Made by a program: the position numbers and the translations under genes. A stretch of 64,000 nucleotides of DNA from Rhodoplanes sp963724735 (GTDB lineage Bacteria > Pseudomonadota > Alphaproteobacteria > Rhizobiales > Xanthobacteraceae), in assembly GCA_963724735.1 (NCBI GenBank), contig CAVRVX010000019.1, forward strand, positions 108,934-172,933, given 5' to 3'. This document shows, in pieces, positions 26,737-35,321 of this stretch. The notes beneath the pieces are model-generated. The model made no database searches, had not been told where the DNA came from, and worked only from the letters and a program-made list of their open reading frames with translations. Every line of letters begins with the position of its first letter. The stretch's first letter is position 1.

Positions 26737-27597
26737 ATGACAGCTAGTACGGCCGACCGGTTCCGCCCGACGCGGGTCGATTTTGCCAATTTCAAGCCGC
26801 AGCATTTTCTGTGGCAGCGCGAGGGGAAGGTGGCGACGGTGACGCTCAACCGTCCGGAGCGGAAGAACCCGCTGACGCTGGAGTCGTATGCGGAGCTGCG
26901 CGACACGTTCCGCGACCTTGTCTATGCCGACGACATCAAGGTGATCGTGATCGCCGGGGCGGGCGGGAATTTCTGTTCGGGCGGCGACGTGCACGAGATC
27001 ATCGGTCCGCTGGTGGAGATGCAGCGCAAGGACGACATGGCGGGGCTGTTGGCGTTTACGCGGATGACCGGCGATCTGGTCAAGGCGATGCGGGCCTGTC
27101 CGCAGCCGATCGTGGCGGCGATCGACGGGGTATGCGCGGGGGCGGGCTCGATCCTGGCGATGGCCTCCGACCTGCGCTTCGGCACGGCGAAGGCGAAGGT
27201 CGCCTTCCTGTTCGTGCGGGTGGGGCTTGCCGGCGCCGACATGGGGGCGTGCAACATGCTGCCGCGCATCATCGGGGCGGGGCGCGCCGCCGAACTGCTC
27301 TACACCGGCCGGGTGATGGACGGGGCCGAGGCCGAACGCTGGGGCTTCTTCAACAAGCTGTGTGAGCCTGCGAGCGTGCTCGCCGAGGCGCAGGCGATGG
27401 CCAAATCGCTCGCCGACGGCCCCACCTTCGGCCACGCGATGACCAAGCGCTGCATCCATCAGGAATGGAGCATGGGCGTCGACGAGGCGATCGAGGCGGA
27501 GGCCCAGGCCCAGGCCATCTGCATGCAGACCAAGGATTACGAACGCGCCTACGAGGCCTTCGTCAAAAAAGCCTCTCCCATCTTCCAGGGAAACTGA
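26737..27597 (+). CDS. enoyl-CoA hydratase/isomerase family protein
   Basis: Crotonase-superfamily protein of 286 aa acting on CoA thioesters. TVTLNRPERKNPLTLESY, AGAGGNFCSGGDVHEI (first oxyanion-hole strand) and IDGVCAGAGSILAMASDLRF (second) are intact, and the C-terminus is normal. ATG 26737 was chosen since AAGGAG ends 6 bp upstream; 26731 would leave no spacing and 26716 is also open. It follows the BadH-like SDR on the same strand and probably served the same beta-oxidation branch. The exact substrate is unknown. Confidence 0.88.
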   Translation: MTASTADRFRPTRVDFANFKPQHFLWQREGKVATVTLNRPERKNPLTLESYAELRDTFRDLVYADDIKVIVIAGAGGNFCSGGDVHEIIGPLVEMQRKDDMAGLLAFTRMTGDLVKAMRACPQPIVAAIDGVCAGAGSILAMASDLRFGTAKAKVAFLFVRVGLAGADMGACNMLPRIIGAGRAAELLYTGRVMDGAEAERWGFFNKLCEPASVLAEAQAMAKSLADGPTFGHAMTKRCIHQEWSMGVDEAIEAEAQAQAICMQTKDYERAYEAFVKKASPIFQGN

Positions 27598-27908
27598 GCC
27601 GCTACTCCGCCGCCGGCTCCGTTACGGTTGCAGTCCGCCGCAGGCTGACGACTCGGCGGCTGGCTCCAGCCGGGCACGTGCCGATTTGGCATGCGCAAGA
27701 AACAGCGGGGCGCCACAGAAAATGCAGCTTAGCAGCGTACCGTAGCGTCAGGCGCGAGCACAGGGCGTCTCCAATGTTGTGCGCTTGCTGGATGACATGT
27801 GGAAGAATGCTACGATCCCGGAACATGCGCGCGCGATCATCGAGCTTCTTGCCGAGCAGCTCAGCGCAGTTGATTCTCGACCGGATGCTCGCGCTGGGGG
27901 GCGTGATC
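27598..27908. other. gene-free stretch
   Basis: No coding sequence was recognised. It ends with the first copy of a 30-bp direct repeat (27878-27907). Confidence 0.35.
27878..27907 (+). repeat. 30-bp direct repeat, copy 1 (copy 2 at 28382-28411)
   Basis: The block from CGACCGGATGCTCGCGCTGG to GGGGGCGTGAT recurs 504 bp downstream with one mismatch. Each copy stands just before an ACP-like reading frame, so the two units are a degraded tandem duplication. Confidence 0.8.
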
Positions 27909-28125
27909 ATGATCCAACAATTGATGGAAAGGCTTGTGCTCGACGTGATGCTTAGTGACTTATATCGTTTTGGCTTTGGAAAGCCGATTGGGACTCGAAC
28001 TGCCCACAAGCCTGGAAGAGGCGAGAACAGTCGCCGAATTGGTGGCGGGGGCTCAGAAAGCAGTTCGGGAGAACGCAGTGATCAAGTCTCTACATCCTGC
28101 AACGAATAAGATGTCGCTGCATTAA
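27909..28125 (+). pseudogene. acyl-carrier-protein-like gene, copy 1, broken
   Basis: The frame starts MIQQLMERLVLDVM, loses the central helix by deletion and frameshift (near 27950-27990), and ends in another frame with LELPTSLEEARTVAELVAGA and QKAVRENAVIK. The C-terminal half has the pattern of acyl carrier protein helix III. No phosphopantetheine Ser (DSL) remains. The match to copy 2 at 28429 is clear. Confidence 0.6.
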
Positions 28126-28381
28126 TCCGGACCAGTCGGTCCGACATGAACAATATTGACGAGCAAAACGCCCGCGATCAAAACATCATCGTTTGCTCCA
28201 CAAAGAATCAGCAGGCGCGCCAGCTCGACCGCCCATCATTCGACCGCCATCTCCTCAGCACCGTCCATTTTGCTCCGATGCTTGCGAAAACCAGCACTCC
28301 GACCACGCTCGCGTCATTGTCGCGCCCGTTTTGCGCCCCGATTATGGTTTACCTTTTAATAGTGATTTTCTGACCGATTAT

Positions 28382-28411
28382 CGACCAGATGCTCGCGCTG
28401 GGGGGCGTGAT
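28382..28411 (+). repeat. 30-bp direct repeat, copy 2
   Basis: Second copy of the 27878-27907 repeat with one base different, located 18 bp before the second ACP-like frame. Confidence 0.8.
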
Positions 28412-28428
28412 CCATGATTTAATCTCTG

Positions 28429-28660
28429 ATGGAAAAGCTCGTGCTTGAGGTCGTGCGGGGCGAGATCGGCGATGAAGCCGAACGCCTATCTCTGGAATTC
28501 GACTTCGATGTTCTCGACGCTGATCAGCTCACAATAACGCACATTGTTCTGGCGTTGGAAGGCCGACTAGGAATTGAACTACCCACCAACTGGAGATGCG
28601 CAAACAGTTGCCGAACTGGTAACCGGGGCTGAAGAAGCGCTCCGGGAGAACTGCGGCACA
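28429..28660 (+). pseudogene. acyl-carrier-protein-like gene, copy 2, broken
   Basis: MEKLVLEVVRGEIGDEAERL and ITHIVLALEGRLGIELPT look like an acyl carrier protein. The position where ACPs have the DSL phosphopantetheine motif reads DADQL, so the attachment Ser is lost. A frameshift near 28590 separates GDAQTVAELVTGAEEALREN. Both copies lack the Ser, so they are probably non-functional relics or a divergent ACP-like family. Confidence 0.6.
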
Positions 28661-28959
28661 GCGGAGTGGAAAATCAGGTGTTCGCGCCCTATTGCCGGCA
28701 CGAATACGCGCCGCGTCCGCCCGGCGCGAAAGCTGTCCCACGGAACCCGCCCTGCAATCGCCTCCAGCGGATCGCCCTTCTTCGACAACGCCGAAAGCCG
28801 CTTCTCTGCGTCGAAAAATCCCAGCTGCCCATCGCTCCGCTCCGCCGAATCACGTCCTCACCGATAAGACTCGCACTAGCAACGGAACGGCAGCCAATTT
28901 ATTCGAGGCGCCCTTAAATTTTTCGGTGCTCGTTTGATATGCGCAAGCAGGGGTGTGGC

Positions 28960-29367
28960 ATGTCCGACGAAGCGTTTTCGGCGTTGTCCGGCACTTACGT
29001 TTTCTTGGCCGAAGATGAGGCTCTGATTGCACTCGAAGTAGCCTCTCTTCTCGAAGAGACCCGTTGTGAGGTACTCGGCCCGTTTGCGCGCCTTCCGGAG
29101 GCGCTCAACGTAGCGGCAACAGAACGCATAGATTTAGCCGTGTTGGACGTGAACCTGAAAGAAGCGTCTGTATGGCCGGTTGCCGATTTGTTGCAAAAAC
29201 GACGCGTGCCATTCGTGTTTCTCACAGGCTATTCGGAGGAAGAACAATTCCCGCCTCAGTTCGCGCATGTGCGCCGATTGGAAAAGCCATTTGTTGGGCG
29301 TCACTTGCTTGCAGCGCTAGCCAACTTGTTGGACCTGCCACCAAGTGATTGCCGCATAGCACTATGA
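28960..29367 (+). CDS. single-domain response regulator (CheY-like)
   Basis: Receiver domain of 135 aa with no output domain. The acidic pair is in FLAEDEALIALEV, the phospho-acceptor Asp in LAVLDVNLKEA, the switch Thr in PFVFLTGYSEEE and the conserved Lys in RRLEKPFVG. Such stand-alone receivers in Hyphomicrobiales usually shuttle phosphate or bind a partner. ATG 28960 (MSDEAF) was preferred over the in-frame start at 28939 by comparison with relatives. No histidine kinase is nearby. Confidence 0.88.
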   Translation: MSDEAFSALSGTYVFLAEDEALIALEVASLLEETRCEVLGPFARLPEALNVAATERIDLAVLDVNLKEASVWPVADLLQKRRVPFVFLTGYSEEEQFPPQFAHVRRLEKPFVGRHLLAALANLLDLPPSDCRIAL

Positions 29368-29525
29368 GCGACTACCGCGGTAGAAAGCCCCCTTGCCCGG
29401 CAAGTCGCGAGCGGCGGCGCATGGACTGATCATGAGTCTCCGGCGCTTCGGTAGCAGAATTTCTGCGCAAGCACCAAAGGCCGCCCGGAGGCCTAGCTCA
29501 TGGCCAAGAACGCTTGGGGTTCACC

Positions 29526-29732
29526 TCAAGCCGCAGTCGCTTTAGCATAATGCATCGCAGCTTCTACCCCATGGTCCCACGCCCGAGCGGCGATGCTATC
29601 GGCCTTGTGCGGATTGCGGCAGTTGCCAGCCTGGTAGGCCGAGAAACCCCGGCGGAACTCTTCGTGTGTATCGTAAGGGCAGTATTGCTGCTTGATCAAC
29701 TCGAAGATTAGTTTGGCTGTGATCTTGCTCAT
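29526..29732 (-). CDS. Rmf/CrpP-like small protein
   Basis: A 68-aa protein starting MSKITAKLIFELIKQ (ATG 29732, GGGGAC upstream). GFSAYQAGNCRNPHKADS and AARAWDHGVEAAMHYA follow the 'A-Y/A-x-G ... NP ... AWxxG' pattern of the ribosome modulation factor/CrpP fold. It may bind ribosomes or be one of the many rhizobial Rmf-like proteins of unknown role. It stands alone. Confidence 0.65.
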   Translation of the reverse strand: MSKITAKLIFELIKQQYCPYDTHEEFRRGFSAYQAGNCRNPHKADSIAARAWDHGVEAAMHYAKATAA

Positions 29733-29991
29733 TACGTGTCCCCTATTTTCCACAACACTCGGTGAATCCAACAAGATACTAACTTACTTGCCGGGCCGGA
29801 GCAGCCGTTCTGTCAGCCAATGGCGCAACAATCAATGTCACGCAGGCCCCCGCCGTCAGCGAGAACAGGGGCTTTACGTAGGGACCTCGTCGGGCAACGC
29901 TATCCCGCCTGCGTAATCGCTCGACCACGCTAACTTGAATATTTGATTTTAAATGCCGCTCGAATGTCGTCTGCGGCAACTTCATTATGTG

Positions 29992-30038
29992 TGCTTGGGC
30001 TATGGCGGGGGCCAAAAATCAAGCAAGCTTTTGAAGTC
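29992..30038 (+). repeat. about 50-bp inverted repeat, left copy (partner 31432-31483)
   Basis: TGCTTGGGCTATGGCGGGGG, an A-run, TCAAGCA and TTTTGAAGTC occur here on the plus strand and at 31483-31432 on the minus strand, differing in A-run length and a few bases. The pair brackets the IS30 copy. Confidence 0.75.
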
Positions 30039-30212
30039 ACCTGCCCTTTGCCCGAACACGCGTTCGAAGCCCAGATACATAGGTAATGTAGCGTTGTATA
30101 GGGGTTAACATAGAAAAACAAAGGCGTGGCGATGAGCCTATGCCTGCTGCTGATCGCAAAAATCAAATGGCGTGAAAATTTGATAGCTCCGTGGCAATTT
30201 TAGACTCGCCCA

Positions 30213-31426
30213 TTCAACAGTGAAGTGCAACGGGCCGATTTCTGGCGCTGAAGAAAATCTCGCGAGGGGTTTGGTAGCCGAGTATCTTTCTGGGGCGAGA
30301 GTTGAGTTTGTCCTCGACCCTTTGGACATCGGCATCGGACAAAATAGAGAGGTCGGAACCTTTTGGGAAGTACTGCCTGAAGAGGCCGTTAGTGTGTTCG
30401 TTGAGGCCGCGTTCCCACGAGTGATAGGGCCTGGCAAAATAGGATAGTGCCCCCAGCGAGGTTGCGATTTGGGCGTGAGAGGCGAACTCTTTTCCATTGT
30501 CGTAAGTGATTGTTTCGATGCGGTCAGCGAGCGGCAAAAGCACGCGTGCGCAGGCCTGCACGACAAAGTCCGCGTTCTTGTCCGGCAGTTTGGCGAGCTT
30601 GGTGTATTTGGAGGTTCGCTCGACGTGCGACATGACAACGCCTTTGTGATTGGCGCCGATAATCGTGTCGGCCTCCCAGTCTCCGATGCGGCTTTTTGCG
30701 GCGACAATAGGAGGCCGCTGATCGATATCGACGCGGTTCGAATCAGCCCGCGCCCCGAATTCTTGCCCTTGCGCCTGTTGTATTTTTTGCCGCTGTGACG
30801 CAAGTGAAGATACAGCGTGCCCCCGTCTTTCTTGTCTTTCCAGACATGCTGATAGATGCGCTCGTGACTGATAAAGGCGACACCATCCTTCGCCAGACGC
30901 CCGCTGATCTGATCGGGACTCCACTGCTCTTGCGTCAGTTTTTCTTCGATCAGCTCCACCAAATCTGGCGTCATTTTGCGCGGCTTGTCCGAGGCCTGCT
31001 CGCGTCTCTGCGAGGCCTTCTCGTGCGCTTGCTTGAAGCGATAGCCGCGCGCGCCGGTGTTGCGAACAAGCTCGCGGCTGATCGTCGACGGATCGACGCC
31101 AATTTGCCGCGCAATGTGGGCTTGCGAGTGGCCGCTTTGCAAGAGCGCGTAAATCTGGCAGCGTTGTTCGCAGGTCAGATGGAGATAGCCTTCGGGCATT
31201 TTTCCTCCGTGAGATGTGCTGTCCCACGCAAGGATAGTCTCCATCTGACCGCCAGAAAAACCGGCATACACAACATGGCAAAGTCTGGCGGGAGAAAACG
31301 TCGGCCTCAAGGGTGCTCGCTGCGCTCGCATCGTCTCCGGCGACTAAAGCCCTTGACCCCGACCCTTTCCCCCGCCACTCACTCCGCCATGCCGTCTATG
31401 CTGCCCTGTTGCACTTCGGACTTGAA
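30213..31426 (-). mobile_element. IS30-family element with terminal inverted repeats
   Basis: The ends are TTCAACAGTGAAGTGCAAC (30213-30231) and, read inward from the right, TTCAAGTCCGAAGTGCAAC (31426-31408), 15 of 19 matching. Length is 1214 bp, normal for IS30. The transposase stop lies inside the left repeat. No clear target duplication was seen. Confidence 0.7.
30214..31199 (-). pseudogene. IS30-family transposase, one frameshift
   Basis: From ATG 31199 (GGAGGAAAA upstream) the frame reads MPEGYLHLTCEQRCQIYALL, the HTH IARQIGVDPSTISRELVRN and FISHERIYQHVWKDKKDGG. After KNSGRG a one-base loss near 30760 shifts the frame; the DDE core (RIGDWEADTIIGANHKG, ITYDNGKEFASH, YHSWERGLNEHTNGLFRQY) continues in the second frame to the stop at 30214. 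The IS30 scrap at 24.6-25.1 kb has a shift at the same place. Confidence 0.85.
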
Positions 31427-31824
31427 ACGGCGACTTCAAAAACCGTGCTTGATTTTTTTTTCGCCCCCGCCATAGCCCAAGCATTCGATCCGCTTCCGCT
31501 CGGGTCGTGGTATGGGCTCCTGGCCCCTGCCCGTCTTATTCGCGATCGTCGTGCGCCTCTTTGATCTCATAGCAATCCGCCAACCAATCCGACGCTTCCG
31601 AGTTCGGCAACGCACGTCGGGCAGAAAGCCCATGCCCCCTCTCATCGCCGCGCTCAAGTTGACACGCCCCAGGCCTTGTGCGCGGGCTTGTCGCCCGGCG
31701 CCGCCACGAATTGGGCGGCGTCCGAGGTTGGCAGAGCGGCGCGGAACAAAGGCGCAGCGTGGCGCTTATCTTCCAAGCCGCCCTTATTTTTGTCGCCTAT
31801 CGACCAGATCAACTGGATCACATC
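31427..31824. other. gene-free stretch after IS30
   Basis: Apart from the right arm of the inverted repeat at 31432-31483, nothing was recognised. Short frames are GC artefacts. Confidence 0.35.
31432..31483 (-). repeat. about 50-bp inverted repeat, right copy
   Basis: Read on the minus strand this is the partner of 29992-30038, with a nine-A run instead of five. It begins 6 bp outside the right IS30 end. Confidence 0.75.
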
Positions 31825-32215
31825 ATGATGACCGTTGAACTTTTCCTCGCGGACATTCACAACCAAAAGACGATTCAGCAGGGTCACCCACCCGATTGGA
31901 CCAACAGGGGAGGCGGCGAGTACGACCTGGTGGTTCTTGGCGGCGGGCCGGCCGGCCTCGTCGCCGCGATGACCGCAGCGGCGGAAGGGCATCGCGTCGC
32001 CATGACGGAGCAGCGACTGACCGGGGGCACCTGCGTCAATTTCGGCTGCACGCCGAGCAAGGCGCTCATCCGTTGCGCTCGTGCGGTCCACGAGGCGGGC
32101 CGCGGGGCCGAGTTCGGCTTTCGACTCGATGGCCTGCCCCGGGCGGAGTTCGGTGCGGTCATGGAACGGGTCCGCCGGATGCGTTCCCTGAGCAGCGCAG
32201 GCGATGCGGTTCAAA
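31825..32215 (+). pseudogene. FAD-dependent disulfide oxidoreductase (MerA/Lpd-like), N-terminal fragment
   Basis: LVVLGGGPAGLVAAMTAAAE is the FAD-binding Rossmann motif, and LTGGTCVNFGCTPSKALIR holds the redox-active Cys pair of class I pyridine-nucleotide disulfide oxidoreductases. Homology ends at about 120 residues, and the frame runs on into a SUMF1-like fragment at 32216. The NAD-binding and dimer domains are missing. Confidence 0.8.
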
Positions 32216-32400
32216 TGGTCGAACAGACAGGCGCAGTGGGTCGAGGATTGCTATCGGAGCAGTTACAATGGAGCACCTACGAACGGCTCGGCTTTGATTA
32301 TTCGCGATTGCATTAACCATGTCGTTCGCGGCGGTTCCTGGATCGTGTGGCAGGTTCCGCAGAGCGCCCGTTCGGCTTCCGCGACAACTACGCAAAAAAC
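32216..32400 (+). pseudogene. formylglycine-generating-enzyme (SUMF1) family, C-terminal fragment
   Basis: QWVEDCYRSSYNGAPTNGSA and VVRGGSWIVWQVPQSARSAS match the C-terminal core of FGE-sulfatase/SUMF1 domains (the 'EWxxDxY ... RVxRGGSW ... RxAxR' pattern). Only about 55 residues remain. The fragment is fused downstream of the oxidoreductase remnant by a deletion. Confidence 0.7.
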
Positions 32401-32556
32401 AATCTGCGCAGCTTTGTCGACTTTCGTGTCGCAAGGACGCTTACACCTTGAGCCCAGGTCTGCGAGACCGTATGTTCGCGGGCGCTGAGAAGCGGCCCGA
32501 CTCACGGCATGCAAGAAACGAGCGTTGAGCCGGCGAGCCGGCACAGAGCCTCATGC

Positions 32557-32880
32557 ATGGGGGACCGGCCAGATGATTCTATCAGCTACGTTGGACTGGA
32601 TGTGCACAAAGCGACGATTGCCGTTGCAGTGGCCGATGGAGGTCGTTCGGGAGAGGTTCGGCAACTGGGCGCCTTCGCCCATCGCGCCGATGTGCTGCGC
32701 AGATGGTCGAGCGACTTGAGCGCCGAGGGGGGCAGTTGAGGTTTTGCTACGAAGCGGGACTTTGCGGCTATGGCCTGCATCGGTTCCTGACCGGGCTTGG
32801 TCACGCCTGCGCGGTGGTGGCGCCGTCGTTGATCCCGATCAAAGCAGGAGACCGGATCAAAACGGACCATCTTCGGTCTC
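32557..32880 (+). pseudogene. IS110-family transposase, N-terminal fragment
   Basis: ISYVGLDVHKATIAVAVADG gives the first Asp of the DEDD domain; after a frameshift near 32735, FCYEAGLCGYGLHRFLTGLG (Glu) and VVAPSLIPIKAGDRIKTD (Asp region) follow. The rest is lost. The sequence differs from the other IS110-type fragments in this window. Confidence 0.8.
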
Positions 32881-33334
32881 CCGCAGTGCAGCCTGCCAGT
32901 CCAGGGCCTCGGGTACTGCAAGATGCGACGGAGCATGGGTCACGGATGGATGGCTGGATTGATCGCCTGGATCACATCGCGGAGTCGGACCGGAGCATTT
33001 CGGCGGGTCAGGTTGCGGATTTGAGTTCTGCGCCGCCGGCAAACGCTCCTCCCCTCGCCGGCACCCCGAAGCCTACGCCGCCGGGACCAAACATAGCCGG
33101 CAATTTGGAGCGGCCAATTCACGCAGGTCGACAATCAGGCGTCCTACAAATTCGAGCTCGCCTTAGCGCCAAAGGGGCCGAGACGAAGCATCCCGATCTC
33201 GATTGCACCGGAAAGCTTCAATGAATTTTTGCGATGCTTGCTAGCATCGAAAGATGAACCAAGGGAGGCTCTGCCCAGGTACCGCCTATGCTGCCCATGC
33301 CGCCGAATGAAAGGATGCAGCGCCGGCCGAGCAA
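32881..33334. other. gene-free stretch
   Basis: Frames here are open but match nothing I recognise. A small palindrome, CGATGCTTGCTAGCATCG, lies at about 33233-33250. Confidence 0.35.
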
Positions 33335-33952
33335 CTACTGAACTTGAAGCAGATGCGCTGTGCGCGCTGCGAGAACACCCACGGGCCTCAACAGGCGAGA
33401 TTGAAAATCGACATAGGCGGCGGCGAAGCTGTGACCGTCGACCACCAGCCCCCGCATGACTGATAGCGGCGTCGGATGCGGGTTTTCCATCTTGCCGATC
33501 ACCGTGCCGAAATCGAAGGAGAGCTCGGCGTCGAACTTGCGGGCGAGTTGCTGCATGCGGTGGTTTTCCGCGAGGCTGTATACGTGCAGAAGCTTGATCC
33601 CGCGGTTGCGCGCGGCGAGGAGGGTGCGTTCGAGCAGCACCGAGCCGACGCCGTGGCTCTGCCAGGGCTTCTCGATGCTGAAGGCGGCCTCCGCCTCGCG
33701 TCGATAGAACGGCCCGATAATGCGCAGATCGACGGCGCCGCGCAGCACCCCGTCCACGAAGAAGCCGAGCACGATCACATCGCTGCCGCGCGCCGTTGCG
33801 GCATAGGTGCGAACCATATCGTCGGCGATCGCGCCACTGAAACGACTACGGCGGCTTTCAGCATCGAGCCGGAGCAGATGGTCGCGATAGGCGTTCGTCT
33901 CGATGCTCCAGAGCTTCCGGATCACGCCGCCTTCGATAAAGACTTGCTGCAT
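33335..33952 (-). CDS. GNAT-family N-acetyltransferase
   Basis: A 205-aa protein with the acetyl-CoA-binding fold: GVLRGAVDLRIIGPFYRREA (strands before motif A) and EKPWQSHGVGSVLLERTLLA, where Q/R-x-x-G-x-G/A is pyrophosphate-binding motif A. It belongs to a GNAT group common in Bradyrhizobium relatives. The acceptor is unknown. The gene is intact and stands alone between IS debris and the phasin gene. Confidence 0.85.
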   Translation of the reverse strand: MQQVFIEGGVIRKLWSIETNAYRDHLLRLDAESRRSRFSGAIADDMVRTYAATARGSDVIVLGFFVDGVLRGAVDLRIIGPFYRREAEAAFSIEKPWQSHGVGSVLLERTLLAARNRGIKLLHVYSLAENHRMQQLARKFDAELSFDFGTVIGKMENPHPTPLSVMRGLVVDGHSFAAAYVDFQSRLLRPVGVLAARTAHLLQVQ

Positions 33953-34397
33953 CGGGGGTCTCCGCTGCGTTCTTCTGCGTTTGCGGTTTCCCTCGTCGAG
34001 CGCATCCTCCTCGCCGGACGCTGTTCATCCGGTTTTCCGTTCGTGCAACGGAGCATGTATGCCATAGTTCGCAGAAGACAAGCGCGGCAGTTGCTGCCTT
34101 TTTGAGCACGCGTTTAACTTTCTATAAAAGTAATTGCAATTTGGCATTCGAAGTATTGGATGAGCGAAAAAAGGGCAGGTGCGGCTCGCGACGTATGCAC
34201 GAGCAGAACAAATGCCACGGCGCAGAGAGCGCGCGGGCGGATGCGGCAGGAAGAGTTTGTTTGACTCTAAATCACCTGCGAAATTGTAGTGCACAACGAC
34301 CCGAGCGGGGGCTCGTGGTCATTCTTTTGTCGCTAACCAAGCCTATCAGCCGTGCCCAGTCGATCAGACGTGAGACGATCGACTGAGGAGGCGGACA
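33953..34397. other. gene-free stretch between GNAT and phasin
   Basis: An AT-richer patch near 34105-34140 may hold promoters for the divergent genes. The 3' end carries the inverted repeat at 34357-34385. Nothing else was recognised. Confidence 0.4.
34357..34385 (+). promoter_or_regulatory. 9-bp inverted repeat just before the phasin ribosome site
   Basis: CAGTCGATC (34357-34365) and GATCGACTG (34377-34385) are perfect inverted repeats with an 11-bp spacer. AGGAGG starts on the next base and the phasin ATG is at 34398. The arms could be an operator (a PhaR-type repressor would be expected for a phasin) or an RNA hairpin next to the ribosome site. Confidence 0.5.
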
Positions 34398-34976
34398 ATG
34401 TTGAATCCACAGACAGACAACGCGAGCCAGGCCGTGCAAGAGGCGGCGCGTGAGGGCACCGAACAGGCGAGCCGTATCGCGCAAGTATCCACCGATGCCA
34501 GCGAACGCGCGGCGCGCGCCGGGACGGAACTTCTCCAACGCAATGCGGAGACCATTCAGGAGGCGTTGCAGTCCAGCGCCGAGATTGCGGCGCGCCTTAC
34601 GGAGCGTTCAGCGGATCAGTTCGCCCGCGTCTTCGGCATTTCGGGCGATGAGGCCTTCAAGGCTGCGCAGAAATCGTCCGACAACCTCGATGCGATCATC
34701 CAGTCGAGCTCCGTTCTCGCCGGAGTGGGTCAGAGCATCTCGCGAGAATGGGTGAATTTCACCCGCGAACGCATGGAGCAAAATTTCAATCGGTTTGAGA
34801 GCCTTTTGCGCTGCCGCACCCCGCAGGACCTCGCAGCGGTGCAGAGCGAATTCCTGCGCGACAATCTGGAGAGCTTCCTTCAGTGCGCCCGCCGGATCGC
34901 GGAAGCGTCGATGCAGATGGCCGACGAAGCGACAAAGCGGACAGCCGAATTGGTAGAGCGCGCCCAGGCGGCCTAA
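34398..34976 (+). CDS. phasin family protein
   Basis: A 192-aa alpha-helical protein with Ala/Gln/Glu-rich amphipathic repeats and no membrane segment. DASERAARAGTELLQRNAET and LRCRTPQDLAAVQSEFLRDN are the phasin_2-type core. Phasins coat polyhydroxyalkanoate granules and control their number and size. AGGAGG is 6 bp upstream of ATG 34398. A patatin gene follows, and a second phasin with PHA depolymerase lies at 53.2-55.1 kb. Confidence 0.9.
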   Translation: MLNPQTDNASQAVQEAAREGTEQASRIAQVSTDASERAARAGTELLQRNAETIQEALQSSAEIAARLTERSADQFARVFGISGDEAFKAAQKSSDNLDAIIQSSSVLAGVGQSISREWVNFTRERMEQNFNRFESLLRCRTPQDLAAVQSEFLRDNLESFLQCARRIAEASMQMADEATKRTAELVERAQAA

Positions 34977-35321
34977 GCAAGGAATGCGGCTCGACAGCCG
35001 CTCGCGTTTTCGCGGGCGGTTTCCGTCCTCAGGCAAGCGCGTGTGCTGGCCGTGCAACCGCGATCAGGCGCTGCGGGATATGTGCACGTGCCTTGCCGCC
35101 CGTGCGGGCGACCTCGGCGATTGTAAGGTGCTTCTTTATTGCCGCACTATACCAAGCGCCCGGCATGCAGACCAATCCCCTCAAGACGAAGCGCGAGCCC
35201 AATTGTTCGCTTGTCGTTTTTTCCCTATGGAAATCGCGAAATCGAGTCGGTTAGCCAGCATGGATTCTTACAAAAATTAGTCGAGATTTGGAACAGGGAG
35301 AGACGGACACCGGAGTCTAAA
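34977..35321. other. gene-free stretch between phasin and patatin
   Basis: No coding sequence was recognised. The patatin ribosome site GGAG lies at about 35311. Confidence 0.35.
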
